The notes beneath the pieces are model-generated. The model searched no databases. It saw nothing but the letters and a program-made list of their open reading frames with translations, and was not told the origin of the DNA. The translations under genes were made by a program, and so were the position numbers. From positions 62,001 through 126,000 of the forward strand of contig MESE01000016.1 in NCBI GenBank assembly GCA_001770855.1: a DNA stretch of 64,000 bases, written 5' to 3'. Positions 9,530 to 17,293 of the stretch are shown one piece after another. This stretch comes from Burkholderiales bacterium RIFCSPLOWO2_02_FULL_57_36. GTDB taxonomy: Bacteria; Pseudomonadota; Gammaproteobacteria; Burkholderiales; Burkholderiaceae_D. Each line of letters opens with the position of its first letter. Position 1 is the stretch's first letter.

Positions 9530-9531
9530 AG

Positions 9532-10359
9532 ATGGCTGCGCTTAAGAAAATCGAACCAGCATTGTTGCCGCGCTCGCTGGCCGCAGCCGCGCTCGCATGC
9601 GCTTGCATGATTGTCCATGCCGACAACACGGCAGAGCGTGCCGGGCGCAACGGTGTGCTGACCGTGGGCATGCATCATGTAGTGCCTCCTTACGTGGCCG
9701 GAGCCAAGTTCCGAACACCGGAAAATATCGACTCGGCACTTGCGGAGGCGGTTTCCGGGAGCATGAAGCTCAAGCTGAATACTGTTCCCGTGCCAGCCAA
9801 AGAAGCAGCCAAAGCGCTCGCATCGCGAAAGGCGGACATCGCATTGGCGGCGATTCCCGATGCCGATCCATTGCGCAAATCGGTTGTGATCGTACCAACG
9901 GGTTACTCGTCCGGACCAATGGCGATCATGCGTAGCGATACCGACATCAAGACATGGGAGCAATTAAAAGGACGTAAAGTCTGCGTGTCCGGAGATGGCC
10001 GGTACGCCGGCACGATTGCCGAAAAGTACGGCGCGACTGAAGTAATTTTCAGGGCGCCTGCGGACGCATTACTGGCGTTGCGGATAGGCGGGTGCGATGC
10101 CGCGGTACATGATAGTGCGGTGCTGGCGCAGTTGATCAAGCTGCCGGAATGGAAAAAATTTTCAGCCCGGCTTCCGATCGGCCCGGTTTCGCCGCTGGTG
10201 TTTACGGTGCCTGCAAAAGATACGCAGACCGCAAGATTGCTGAATCGTGTTGCGGACGAATGGTTCGCTACCGGCTATTTGACGCAATTGACCGAAAAAA
10301 TGGCCCGCAATATTGCGTTCGAGGTGTATCTCGATCAGAACGTGCCGGACTGCCACTAA
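9532..10359 (+). CDS. Extracellular solute-binding protein, family 3-like
   Basis: A 275-residue protein with an N-terminal hydrophobic export signal (ending around …CMIVHADN). A two-lobed SBP_bac_3-like body follows: GVLTVGMHHVVPPYV, ASRKADIALAAIPDADPLR, TWEQLKGRKVCVSGDGRYAG, and a cysteine pair spaced along the second lobe. It starts 3 bases after the permease stop. Family 3 proteins normally partner amino-acid-type permeases, so a second, unrelated binding protein in an SsuABC-like operon is odd. It may be an alternative receptor or have a separate sensing role. The ligand is unknown. Confidence 0.72.
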   Translation: MAALKKIEPALLPRSLAAAALACACMIVHADNTAERAGRNGVLTVGMHHVVPPYVAGAKFRTPENIDSALAEAVSGSMKLKLNTVPVPAKEAAKALASRKADIALAAIPDADPLRKSVVIVPTGYSSGPMAIMRSDTDIKTWEQLKGRKVCVSGDGRYAGTIAEKYGATEVIFRAPADALLALRIGGCDAAVHDSAVLAQLIKLPEWKKFSARLPIGPVSPLVFTVPAKDTQTARLLNRVADEWFATGYLTQLTEKMARNIAFEVYLDQNVPDCH

Positions 10360-10419
10360 AATACGGCAGACAAAATTACGCGCGGCTTTCCTGGAGTCGC
10401 GCGATTGCCTCGCAATAAA

Positions 10420-11043
10420 TCAATTTTTCTTTCCCCAGATTTCCGCAAGGCGCTGATCGCGTCCGCAACTGGTCCGGTAGAACTTGTAACGCACGGGATT
10501 CTTTTTGTAATAGTCCTGATGATATTCCTCCGCCGAATAGAACTGCGTCGCCGGCGCGATTTCGGTATGGATTTCCTTGACCCGGCCTGCTTTCAAGATA
10601 GCCGCCTTGCTCGCTTCCATCGCATTTTTTTCCGCGTCGTTCTGATAGAACAGCGCGCTGCGATATTGACTGCCGGCATCGCAGAATTGACGGTTTTTTA
10701 CCGTCGGATCGATGTTTTTCCAGAAATGATCGAGCATTGCCGAAAAGCTGACTTTGGCGGGATCGTAAATGATGCGCACCGCTTCGGTATGGCCGGTGCG
10801 GCCTGCGCTTACCTGTTCATATGTCGGGTTGGCGGTCTGGCCGCCTATGTAGCCGGATTCGGCGGCCAATATGCCCGGCAGTTTTTCAAAATCCGCTTCC
10901 ATGCACCAGAAACAGCCGCCGGCAAAAATCGCGGTCGCCGTTTGCGCAGGGGTGCCCGCCGTGCTCGGTCGTTGTTGCGCCATCGCATGGCCGCCGATAA
11001 ACAGCGATGCCAGAATCAGTAATGTCTTCAATGGTGATTTCAT
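10420..11043 (-). CDS. msrA: Exported peptide-methionine (S)-S-oxide reductase MsrA
   Basis: A 207-residue protein with a Sec signal peptide (MKSPLKTLLILASLFIGGHAMA) and the catalytic motif GGCFWC at 42-47 (Cys44 nucleophile), plus YHQDYY near residue 180. It repairs the S-epimer of oxidised methionine. Because it is exported, it should act on periplasmic or envelope proteins. The start at 11043 overlaps the 3' end of msrB by 4 bases, so both are made from one transcript. A C-terminal cysteine (TSCGRD) is a candidate resolving residue. Confidence 0.92.
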   Translation of the reverse strand: MKSPLKTLLILASLFIGGHAMAQQRPSTAGTPAQTATAIFAGGCFWCMEADFEKLPGILAAESGYIGGQTANPTYEQVSAGRTGHTEAVRIIYDPAKVSFSAMLDHFWKNIDPTVKNRQFCDAGSQYRSALFYQNDAEKNAMEASKAAILKAGRVKEIHTEIAPATQFYSAEEYHQDYYKKNPVRYKFYRTSCGRDQRLAEIWGKKN

Positions 11044-11540
11044 GTCCGCAACTCCGGTAATTTTTCAGTGGCCGGCACGAATTGCAGCGCGACTCCGTTA
11101 TTGCAATAACGCAAACCGGTCGGTTTCGGACCGTCGTCAAATACATGGCCCTGATGGCCGTCGCACCGCGCGCAATGATATTCGGTGCGCGGCAGAATAA
11201 TCTTGAAATCACGTTTTTTTCCGACTGCGCCGGGCAGCACGTCGAAGAAGCTAGGCCAGCCGGTGCCGCTTTCATATTTCTTGTCGCTGCTGAACAAAGG
11301 AAGAAAGCAGGCGGCACAGATATATGTGCCGGCACGCTTTTCATTGTTCAGCGGGCTGCTGCCGGGCGGTTCGGTGCCGTCTTCGAACAATACGGCGTAG
11401 CTTTGTTGCGGAAGCAACTTACGCCATTCGGCTTTCGATTTCTTCAGTGCAGTCACGGCAAGTGAGATCTTTGCAAGAGGTAATAGGGTAATGGCCACGG
11501 ATAGGCGGGCCAGGTTGCTCAGTATTTGACGACGATTCAT
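11040..11540 (-). CDS. msrB: Exported peptide-methionine (R)-S-oxide reductase MsrB
   Basis: From ATG 11540 the protein has 166 residues; an upstream frame to 11603 is unlikely. The N-terminus MNRRQILSNLARLSVAITLLP…ISLA looks like an export signal with a twin-arginine-like start. Zinc CxxC pairs (ICAACF and HCARCDGH) and the catalytic cysteine in RYCNNG identify MsrB, which reduces the R-epimer of methionine sulfoxide. With the coupled msrA it forms a complete periplasmic methionine repair pair. The electron donor is not encoded nearby. Bases 11541-11742 upstream hold only a probable promoter region. Confidence 0.9.
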   Translation of the reverse strand: MNRRQILSNLARLSVAITLLPLAKISLAVTALKKSKAEWRKLLPQQSYAVLFEDGTEPPGSSPLNNEKRAGTYICAACFLPLFSSDKKYESGTGWPSFFDVLPGAVGKKRDFKIILPRTEYHCARCDGHQGHVFDDGPKPTGLRYCNNGVALQFVPATEKLPELRT

Positions 11541-11742
11541 GATGGCTCCGATGGGCTTGATTTCAGCCCTTATGCAAAATATAAATAGTTGACCAACCGG
11601 CATTGGTCGTTGCCCAATCGATTTACTTACAACATGGTTTTAATCAATTTGTAACGAAATTGCCAGTATGAGGTGAGTATTACCCTCCTGGATATATACG
11701 GAAAAGGCGATGATTTGGATTCAGGGTTTACCTGTGAGCCGT

Positions 11743-12507
11743 TTAATCGATTGTCGCAATCACCGGCGTGTGGTCGGACGGTTGCTCCCACTTGCGTGGA
11801 ACTTTGTCGATCACGCAGGCGCTGCAGCGTGCGGCCAGCGGCGCCGACAACAGAATGTGGTCGATCCGCAATCCCATGTTGCGGCGAAATGCCATTTGAC
11901 GGTAATCCCACCAGCTGAACGTCTTGTCCGCCTGGTCGAACAGGCGGAATGCATCGACCAGGTTTAATGCGCCCAGCTTCTGGAACGCCTCGCGTTCACG
12001 ATCCGATACCAATACCTGGCCCTGCCACACGACCGGATCGTGCACGTCGCAGTCCGCCGGCGCAATGTTGTAATCGCCGAGAATGGCGAGCTTGGGATGG
12101 GTTTTCAGTTCTGCCGCAAGCCATTCGTGCAGCCCTTCCAACCATTTCAACTTGTACTGATATTTGTCCGAATCGACCGACTGGCCATTCGGTACGTAAG
12201 CGCATATCACGCGCACATCGTTGATCGTGCCGGAAATGATCCGCTGCTGTTCGTCCGGGAACAGCGGATTGTTCTTGACCACATCGGTAATCGGATGCTT
12301 CGAAATAATCGCGACCCCGTTATAGGTTTTTTGACCTGAAAAAGCAATGTGAAAGCCGAGTTCCTCGAAGACAGCGATGGGGAATTTGTCATCGGTGGTC
12401 TTGGTTTCCTGAAGGCACAGCACATCGACCGGGTTGTCAGCCAGCCACTGCAATACTTGCGTCAGGCGGACTTTCAGTGAATTGACGTTCCAGGTGGCGA
12501 GTTTCAT
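11743..12507 (-). CDS. xthA: Exodeoxyribonuclease III / AP endonuclease
   Basis: A 254-residue member of the exonuclease-endonuclease-phosphatase family. Motifs: MKLATWNVNSLKVRL at the start, CLQETK near residue 34 with the metal-binding Glu, GDYNIAP near 145-150, and the C-terminal SDHTPVIA with the catalytic Asp-His. It cuts at abasic sites and degrades duplex DNA from 3' ends in base-excision repair. It stands alone, divergent from the first AbiE module. Confidence 0.93.
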   Translation of the reverse strand: MKLATWNVNSLKVRLTQVLQWLADNPVDVLCLQETKTTDDKFPIAVFEELGFHIAFSGQKTYNGVAIISKHPITDVVKNNPLFPDEQQRIISGTINDVRVICAYVPNGQSVDSDKYQYKLKWLEGLHEWLAAELKTHPKLAILGDYNIAPADCDVHDPVVWQGQVLVSDREREAFQKLGALNLVDAFRLFDQADKTFSWWDYRQMAFRRNMGLRIDHILLSAPLAARCSACVIDKVPRKWEQPSDHTPVIATID

Positions 12508-12684
12508 ATTTTGGCTAAATCGTTTATCTATACGGAGTTCAGGGGAGTTTGTAATTTCCGGTTATCCGGCCAGTTACTGATTTCCATGTTGGTTTAAGCA
12601 GCTTTTTCCAGAAATGACGATCTTGATCGTTCCAGGAAACCCCTGTCAAGTTATCACTGTGGATAGTATCTGCGCAAAACAATC

Positions 12685-12738
12685 GTATGTTTGAATTCGT
12701 CGGCATATATTGACAAGTGCCGACAATTTAAAACATAC
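12685..12738. promoter_or_regulatory. 54-base imperfect palindrome, probable AbiEi operator/promoter
   Basis: Two nested inverted repeats share one centre (about 12711.5): GTATGTTT (12685-12692) with AAACATAC (12731-12738), and GTCGGCA (12699-12705) with TGCCGAC (12718-12724). By my alignment 18 of the outer 21 positions per arm pair. A TTGACA -35-like box at 12710-12715 lies over the centre, and the AbiEi ATG follows 8 bases after the right arm. AbiEi proteins are known to autorepress at inverted repeats, so this is the likely binding site. Confidence 0.6.
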
Positions 12739-12745
12739 TGCCTGC

Positions 12746-13330
12746 ATGCGAATTCCCGTCCAATCTAAGCCATCGTCTGTGCTGACCGCTGCTCAGGCGC
12801 GCGTTCATGGCATCAATTCAACCCAACTTACCAGGCTCGTTCGCGCTGGAAAGCTGGTGCGGATCGGCCGCGGACTGTACGTCAAGGCTCAGGATGACGT
12901 TTCTGAGCACCGCAGTCTGGCAGAAGCACGCGCACAAGCTCGCAAAGGCGTGGTTTGCCTGATATCCGCGCTGCGCTTTCATGACATCACGACGCAAGCA
13001 CCGTTCGAGGTCTGGCTGGCGATCGGCCATAAGGACCGGGCGCCGCAGATTGATGCGACCAGCGTTCGCATCGTCCGTTTTTCCGGCACGGCGCTGACCG
13101 AAGGTATTGAGCATCACATGATCGACGGCGTCGACGTACCGGTGTATTCGGTTGCGAAAACAGTGGCGGACTGCTTCAAGTTCCGCTTCAAGATCGGCCT
13201 CGATGTGGCGCTCGAGGCGCTACGCGAAGCGCTCTCCAGTCGCAAGGCGACGCGCGACGAGATCATGCGGTTCGCGCGCATCTGCCGTGTCGCGAACGTA
13301 ATCAGACCTTACCTGGAGGCCAGCACATGA
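12746..13330 (+). CDS. Type IV antitoxin, AbiEi-like (module 1)
   Basis: A 194-residue protein from ATG 12746 (an in-frame TTG at 12710 lies inside the operator and is rejected). The N-terminal winged-helix part (LTAAQARVHGINSTQLTRLVRAGKLVRIGRGLYV) matches the AbiEi_4 antitoxin domain, which binds its own promoter. A C-terminal domain (PVYSVAKTVADCFKFR…LDVALEALREAL) follows, as in AbiEi. It should neutralise the nucleotidyltransferase toxin encoded next without direct contact and repress the operon at 12685-12738. The 4-base overlap (ATGA) with the toxin gene is typical. The module ends 110 bases before cas3. Confidence 0.88.
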   Translation: MRIPVQSKPSSVLTAAQARVHGINSTQLTRLVRAGKLVRIGRGLYVKAQDDVSEHRSLAEARAQARKGVVCLISALRFHDITTQAPFEVWLAIGHKDRAPQIDATSVRIVRFSGTALTEGIEHHMIDGVDVPVYSVAKTVADCFKFRFKIGLDVALEALREALSSRKATRDEIMRFARICRVANVIRPYLEAST

Positions 13331-14235
13331 GCGGAAATCTTGCCGCATCGGTGCGTGCCAGACTGACCAACCTGGCGCGCGAGCGCAAGGAAGATATCGG
13401 ACTTATGTTTACGCGTTACGGCTTGGAGCGTCTGCTATACCGGTTGAGTCGATCGCGTTATAACGATCGTTTTCTGCTGAAGGGCGCACTGCTTTTCAAT
13501 CTTTGGTACGACGTTCCGCACAGGCCCACCCGGGATGTCGATCTGTTGGGCTTCGGTCCGAACGATATTCCCGAACTGGAGACGGTTTTTCGCGCGATTG
13601 TCTCCATTGAGAATGACGATGGCCTCATATTCGATCCTGCATCGGTGCGCGCCAGCGAAATTCGGAAAGAGGCCGGCTATCGTGGAGTTCGTATTTTGCT
13701 TGGGGCACGGCTGGCGCAGGCGCGGCTATCGTTGCAGGTGGATATTGGTTTTGGCGACGCTGTCATCCCCGCGCCGGAACAGGTTGCCTATCCGGCGCTG
13801 CTCGATATGCCCGCACCGTTGCTGCGCGCGTACCGTCCGGAGACCGTGATCGCCGAGAAGCTGCAAGCGATGGTCATGCTCGGTGAAACGAATTCACGTA
13901 TGAAGGATTTTTTCGATCTTTGGGTGATGGCAAAGCATTCGGTCTTCGAACTGAAGTTGCTTGCCGACGCGATTCGCGCAACCTTCGCGCGAAGGGAAAC
14001 AACGGTTCCAGAAATCTTGCCGTTTCTTTTGACGGAGCAGTTCGCACCGGAGACAGCAGTCTATCGGCTATGGAACGCCTTTATTCGCAAGAATGGTCTT
14101 GAGCCGATTCCAATCGAAGAGATGCAACGGGTTGTTTCAGCATTTGTATTCACCCCGCTTGCCGCAGCAGGCGGCGCTCCGATGTCGTTGCATCACTGGC
14201 AGCCAGGCGAGCTGCGTTGGATCAGGATAGGATGA
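13327..14235 (+). CDS. Type IV toxin, AbiEii nucleotidyltransferase (module 1)
   Basis: A 302-residue DUF1814/AbiEii protein. Nucleotidyltransferase motifs are visible: KGALLFNLW (52-60) in the position of the GSx motif, TRDVDLLG with the metal-binding Asp70 and Asp72, AEKLQAMVMLGETNSRMKDFFDLW with the conserved Lys and Asp residues around 175-200. AbiEii-family toxins transfer nucleotides (to tRNA in the MenT relatives) and stop growth, giving abortive phage defence or plasmid/locus retention. Motif I reads KGALL rather than KGGT/GSxx, a common family variant. It is coupled to the AbiEi gene by overlap. Confidence 0.88.
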   Translation: MSGNLAASVRARLTNLARERKEDIGLMFTRYGLERLLYRLSRSRYNDRFLLKGALLFNLWYDVPHRPTRDVDLLGFGPNDIPELETVFRAIVSIENDDGLIFDPASVRASEIRKEAGYRGVRILLGARLAQARLSLQVDIGFGDAVIPAPEQVAYPALLDMPAPLLRAYRPETVIAEKLQAMVMLGETNSRMKDFFDLWVMAKHSVFELKLLADAIRATFARRETTVPEILPFLLTEQFAPETAVYRLWNAFIRKNGLEPIPIEEMQRVVSAFVFTPLAAAGGAPMSLHHWQPGELRWIRIG

Positions 14236-14345
14236 ACGGGCTTTATCAAACCGGCGGTAACGAGAAGGAGCGGTTCAATGAGATGCATAAAGACGGGCCA
14301 CATTGAAAACAACAATGAGCTTGCCATCATCAAAAAGGTCACCCC

Positions 14346-16616
14346 ATGAGTGACCACCGTCTCATTGCCCACGCTGCAAAGAATGCAGCTGGAGTTTGGA
14401 GAGATCCGCATGACCTCGTTGAGCACCTGCGGGCGGTAGCGGCTTTGGCGTCGGTACATGCCAGGTATTTCAACGGTTCCGATTGGGCGCATCTTGCGGG
14501 TTTGTGGCATGACTTGGGCAAGTACCGGCCACGTTTCCAGCATTACATCCGCACGGTTAGCGGATACGAGGCGGATGCCCATATCAAGGGGGAGGCTGGC
14601 AAAGCGCCGCACTCTACTGCCGGCGCGATATTAGCTTGCGACACGTTCAAGAAGGCAGGCTTTGGCGAAGCTGGCCGCATACTGGCTTATCTCATTGCGG
14701 GACATCATGCGGGGCTCTACGACTGGAACTCCGAGAATTCGAACCTCGAATACCGGCTTCAGAAACAGGACAGCCGCGAAGAATTTAACGAAGCGATGGC
14801 AGAACATCCTCCGTCCGACATTCTCGATCACGGCGCGTTCATTCCGGATTTACGTACCATTCCCGGTGGCAAAGATGGTTTTGCGTTGTGGGTGCGGATG
14901 CTGTTCTCGTGCTTGATCGATGCTGATCGTCTTGACACCGAAGCATATATGGATGCGGACAAGTCGGCGCAACGTAGCGGCTGGCCGAGTATCCAAACCC
15001 TGCTGGAACAGTTCGATCGGTTCATGGTCAGTAAAACCATCACGGCCGATGCCACACCGGTTAATCTGCTGCGCGCCGACATCTTGCGGCAGTGTCGCGA
15101 GAAAGCGCAGGACGCGCCTGGCCTGTTCTCGCTGACCGTCCCAACCGGTGGAGGGAAAACACTGTCCAGCCTTGCCTTCGCGCTTGAACACGCCAAACGT
15201 TACGGCAAGCGGCGCATCATCTATGTTATTCCCTATACCAGCATCATCGAGCAGACCGCCGACATTTTTCGTTCGATCTTCGGAGATGCGGTGATCGAGC
15301 ATCACAGCAATGCCGAAGCAGATCCGGCAAAGGAAAATCACAAGAGCCATCTGGCCTGTGAAAACTGGGATGCGCCGGTAATCGTTACCACCAACGTACA
15401 ATTTTTCGAATCCCTGTTTGCAGCCAAAACATCACGCTGCCGCAAGCTGCACAACATCGCAGACGCTGTTGTCGTGCTGGACGAAGCACAACTGTTGCCG
15501 CCGGAATTTCTGCAGCCGATTCTGGATGTGCTCAACTTGCTGACCAAACATTATGGCGTCACCGTGGTGCTCTCCACCGCCACCCAACCGGCACTCAGCA
15601 CGCGCGAATACTTTGATGCCAAGAACAACATGCGTGGACTCAATAACGTGCGCGAAATCATGAGCGACCCGGACGCCCTGTACCTGGCTTTGGATCGGGT
15701 CAACGTGCGTTTGCCCGCAGACTGGAATAAGCCGGTAAGTTGGGATGCATTGGCAGGAGAAATCAGCGAACATGAGTCCGTACTTGCCATCGTCAATCGC
15801 CGCAAGGACGCTCGCGAACTGTGGCAACGCATGCCCGAAGGAAGCTTGCACCTGTCCGCACTGATGTGCGGCGAACATCGCTCGCAAATCATTGGGCAAA
15901 TAAAAACTCGCCTCCAGGCCGGAGTGCCTACTTGCGTGGTCAGCACGCAGTTGGTCGAGGCCGGTGTCGATCTGGATTTTCCGGTGGTGTATCGTGCGTT
16001 GGCTGGACTCGATTCGCTCGCGCAAGCCGCAGGGCGTTGCAACCGGGAGGGCAGACTCGCGCAGGGTGAAGTCGTCGTGTTCATTCCGCCGCAACCCGCG
16101 CCGCCCGGCCAGTTGCGCAAGGCCGAAGATGCCTGTCGCAGCGTGTTGCATGGACATGCCGGGAAGCCGCTCGAGCGCGCCTTGTTTTCCGGGTATTTCG
16201 AAAAGCTCTACCACGCCTGCGATCTCGACGCACAGGGAATCTGTGAATTGCTCAAGGTCGATGGACAAACACTCGCCGTCAACTTTCGCACCGCCGCCGA
16301 AAAATTCAAATTGATGCAAGACGAAGACAGCGCGTCCGTTATCGTCCGTTATCACGGACTGAATGGCGATGACGAGAAAATTGAGAAATGGCTGAATACA
16401 CTTAAAAAAGACGGCCCGGATCGCTGGCTGATGCGCAAACTTCAACGTTATACAGTCACTATCCCGCGTCGCGATGCGCTGCGGCTTCTTGCACAGAGCG
16501 ACCTAGAGGAAATCATGCCAGGATTGTTTGTCCAGGCAAATGATTTGCTGTATCACGATCAATTGGGGCTTATCATCGACGGGCTTATACCTTCTGCCTC
16601 GGCGCTCATCGTCTGA
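14346..16616 (+). CDS. cas3: CRISPR-associated helicase-nuclease Cas3 (type I-C)
   Basis: A 756-residue fused HD nuclease and superfamily-2 helicase. HD domain: His55-Asp56 in WHDLGKYRPRFQHY, then HHAGLYDW. Helicase: Walker A PTGGGKT at 266-272, motif II DEAQ at 379-382 (in place of DEAH), motif III STATQP, motif V STQLVEAGVDLD and motif VI QAAGRCNREGR from 560. It is recruited by Cascade to unwind and shred target DNA. A ribosome site (AAGGT) precedes ATG 14346. It is the first gene of a seven-gene cas operon. No separate cas3'' is needed. Confidence 0.95.
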   Translation: MSDHRLIAHAAKNAAGVWRDPHDLVEHLRAVAALASVHARYFNGSDWAHLAGLWHDLGKYRPRFQHYIRTVSGYEADAHIKGEAGKAPHSTAGAILACDTFKKAGFGEAGRILAYLIAGHHAGLYDWNSENSNLEYRLQKQDSREEFNEAMAEHPPSDILDHGAFIPDLRTIPGGKDGFALWVRMLFSCLIDADRLDTEAYMDADKSAQRSGWPSIQTLLEQFDRFMVSKTITADATPVNLLRADILRQCREKAQDAPGLFSLTVPTGGGKTLSSLAFALEHAKRYGKRRIIYVIPYTSIIEQTADIFRSIFGDAVIEHHSNAEADPAKENHKSHLACENWDAPVIVTTNVQFFESLFAAKTSRCRKLHNIADAVVVLDEAQLLPPEFLQPILDVLNLLTKHYGVTVVLSTATQPALSTREYFDAKNNMRGLNNVREIMSDPDALYLALDRVNVRLPADWNKPVSWDALAGEISEHESVLAIVNRRKDARELWQRMPEGSLHLSALMCGEHRSQIIGQIKTRLQAGVPTCVVSTQLVEAGVDLDFPVVYRALAGLDSLAQAAGRCNREGRLAQGEVVVFIPPQPAPPGQLRKAEDACRSVLHGHAGKPLERALFSGYFEKLYHACDLDAQGICELLKVDGQTLAVNFRTAAEKFKLMQDEDSASVIVRYHGLNGDDEKIEKWLNTLKKDGPDRWLMRKLQRYTVTIPRRDALRLLAQSDLEEIMPGLFVQANDLLYHDQLGLIIDGLIPSASALIV

Positions 16617-16627
16617 AAGGATCTGCC

Positions 16628-17293
16628 TTGAAACGCTATTGCCTTGAACTCTCCGGCGATTTCGCCTGTTTCACCCGTCCCGAAATGAAAGTCGAACGCG
16701 TCAGCTACGACGTGATGACTCCATCGGCTGCCCGCGCCTGCTTCGAAGCTATCTTGTGGAAGCCCGCCATTCGCTGGCATATCTACAAAATCGAAGTGTT
16801 GAAGCCGCTCCGCTGGATCAACCTGCGCCGCAACGAAGTCGGCAGCGTGGTTTCCACCCGCAACGTCGAAACCGTGATGAAGGGCGGTGCGGTGATTCTT
16901 GGCCTTAACATCGAAGAAGAGCGGCAGCAGCGCGCCGGCTTGTTTCTGCGCGACGTGGCATATCGGGTCCATGCGGATCTGGAGTTTTTGTCCGATCGTG
17001 ATCGTGGAGCGAATGCCAACAAATATTACGAAATGTTCGAACGGCGCGCCAGTCGCGGGCAATGCGTCAATCAGCCCTATCTTGGCTGCCGCGAGTTTGC
17101 CGCCCATTTCCGGTTGGTGACGGATCTAGCGGCAGAACCCATGCCAATTGCCGAAACGCGCGAGCTTGGGTTCATGCTGCATGACCTGGATTTCAGCAAG
17201 CCAAGCGACCCCACTCCGCGATTTTTCCGCGCCCGACTGGAAAATGGAGCGGTTAATGTGCCGGCGTGGAATAGCGACGAGGTGCGCGGATGA
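16628..17293 (+). CDS. cas5c: Cas5c (Cas5d), crRNA-processing Cascade subunit
   Basis: A 221-residue protein starting with TTG at 16628 behind a good AAAGGA site; no nearby ATG fits. Family features: YCLELSGDFACFTRPEMKVERVSYDVMTPSAARA at the N-terminus and the region KYYEMFERRASRGQCVNQPYLGCREFAAHF. In type I-C systems this subunit replaces Cas6: it cuts the repeat hairpin and stays on the 5' handle of the crRNA. Its stop overlaps the cas8c start (ATGA, 17290-17293). Confidence 0.94.
   Translation: MKRYCLELSGDFACFTRPEMKVERVSYDVMTPSAARACFEAILWKPAIRWHIYKIEVLKPLRWINLRRNEVGSVVSTRNVETVMKGGAVILGLNIEEERQQRAGLFLRDVAYRVHADLEFLSDRDRGANANKYYEMFERRASRGQCVNQPYLGCREFAAHFRLVTDLAAEPMPIAETRELGFMLHDLDFSKPSDPTPRFFRARLENGAVNVPAWNSDEVRG

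Noticed and set aside
15432-16445. A 337-codon minus-strand frame opposite cas3
   Set aside because: It covers the helicase motifs of cas3 in antisense and shows no protein features.
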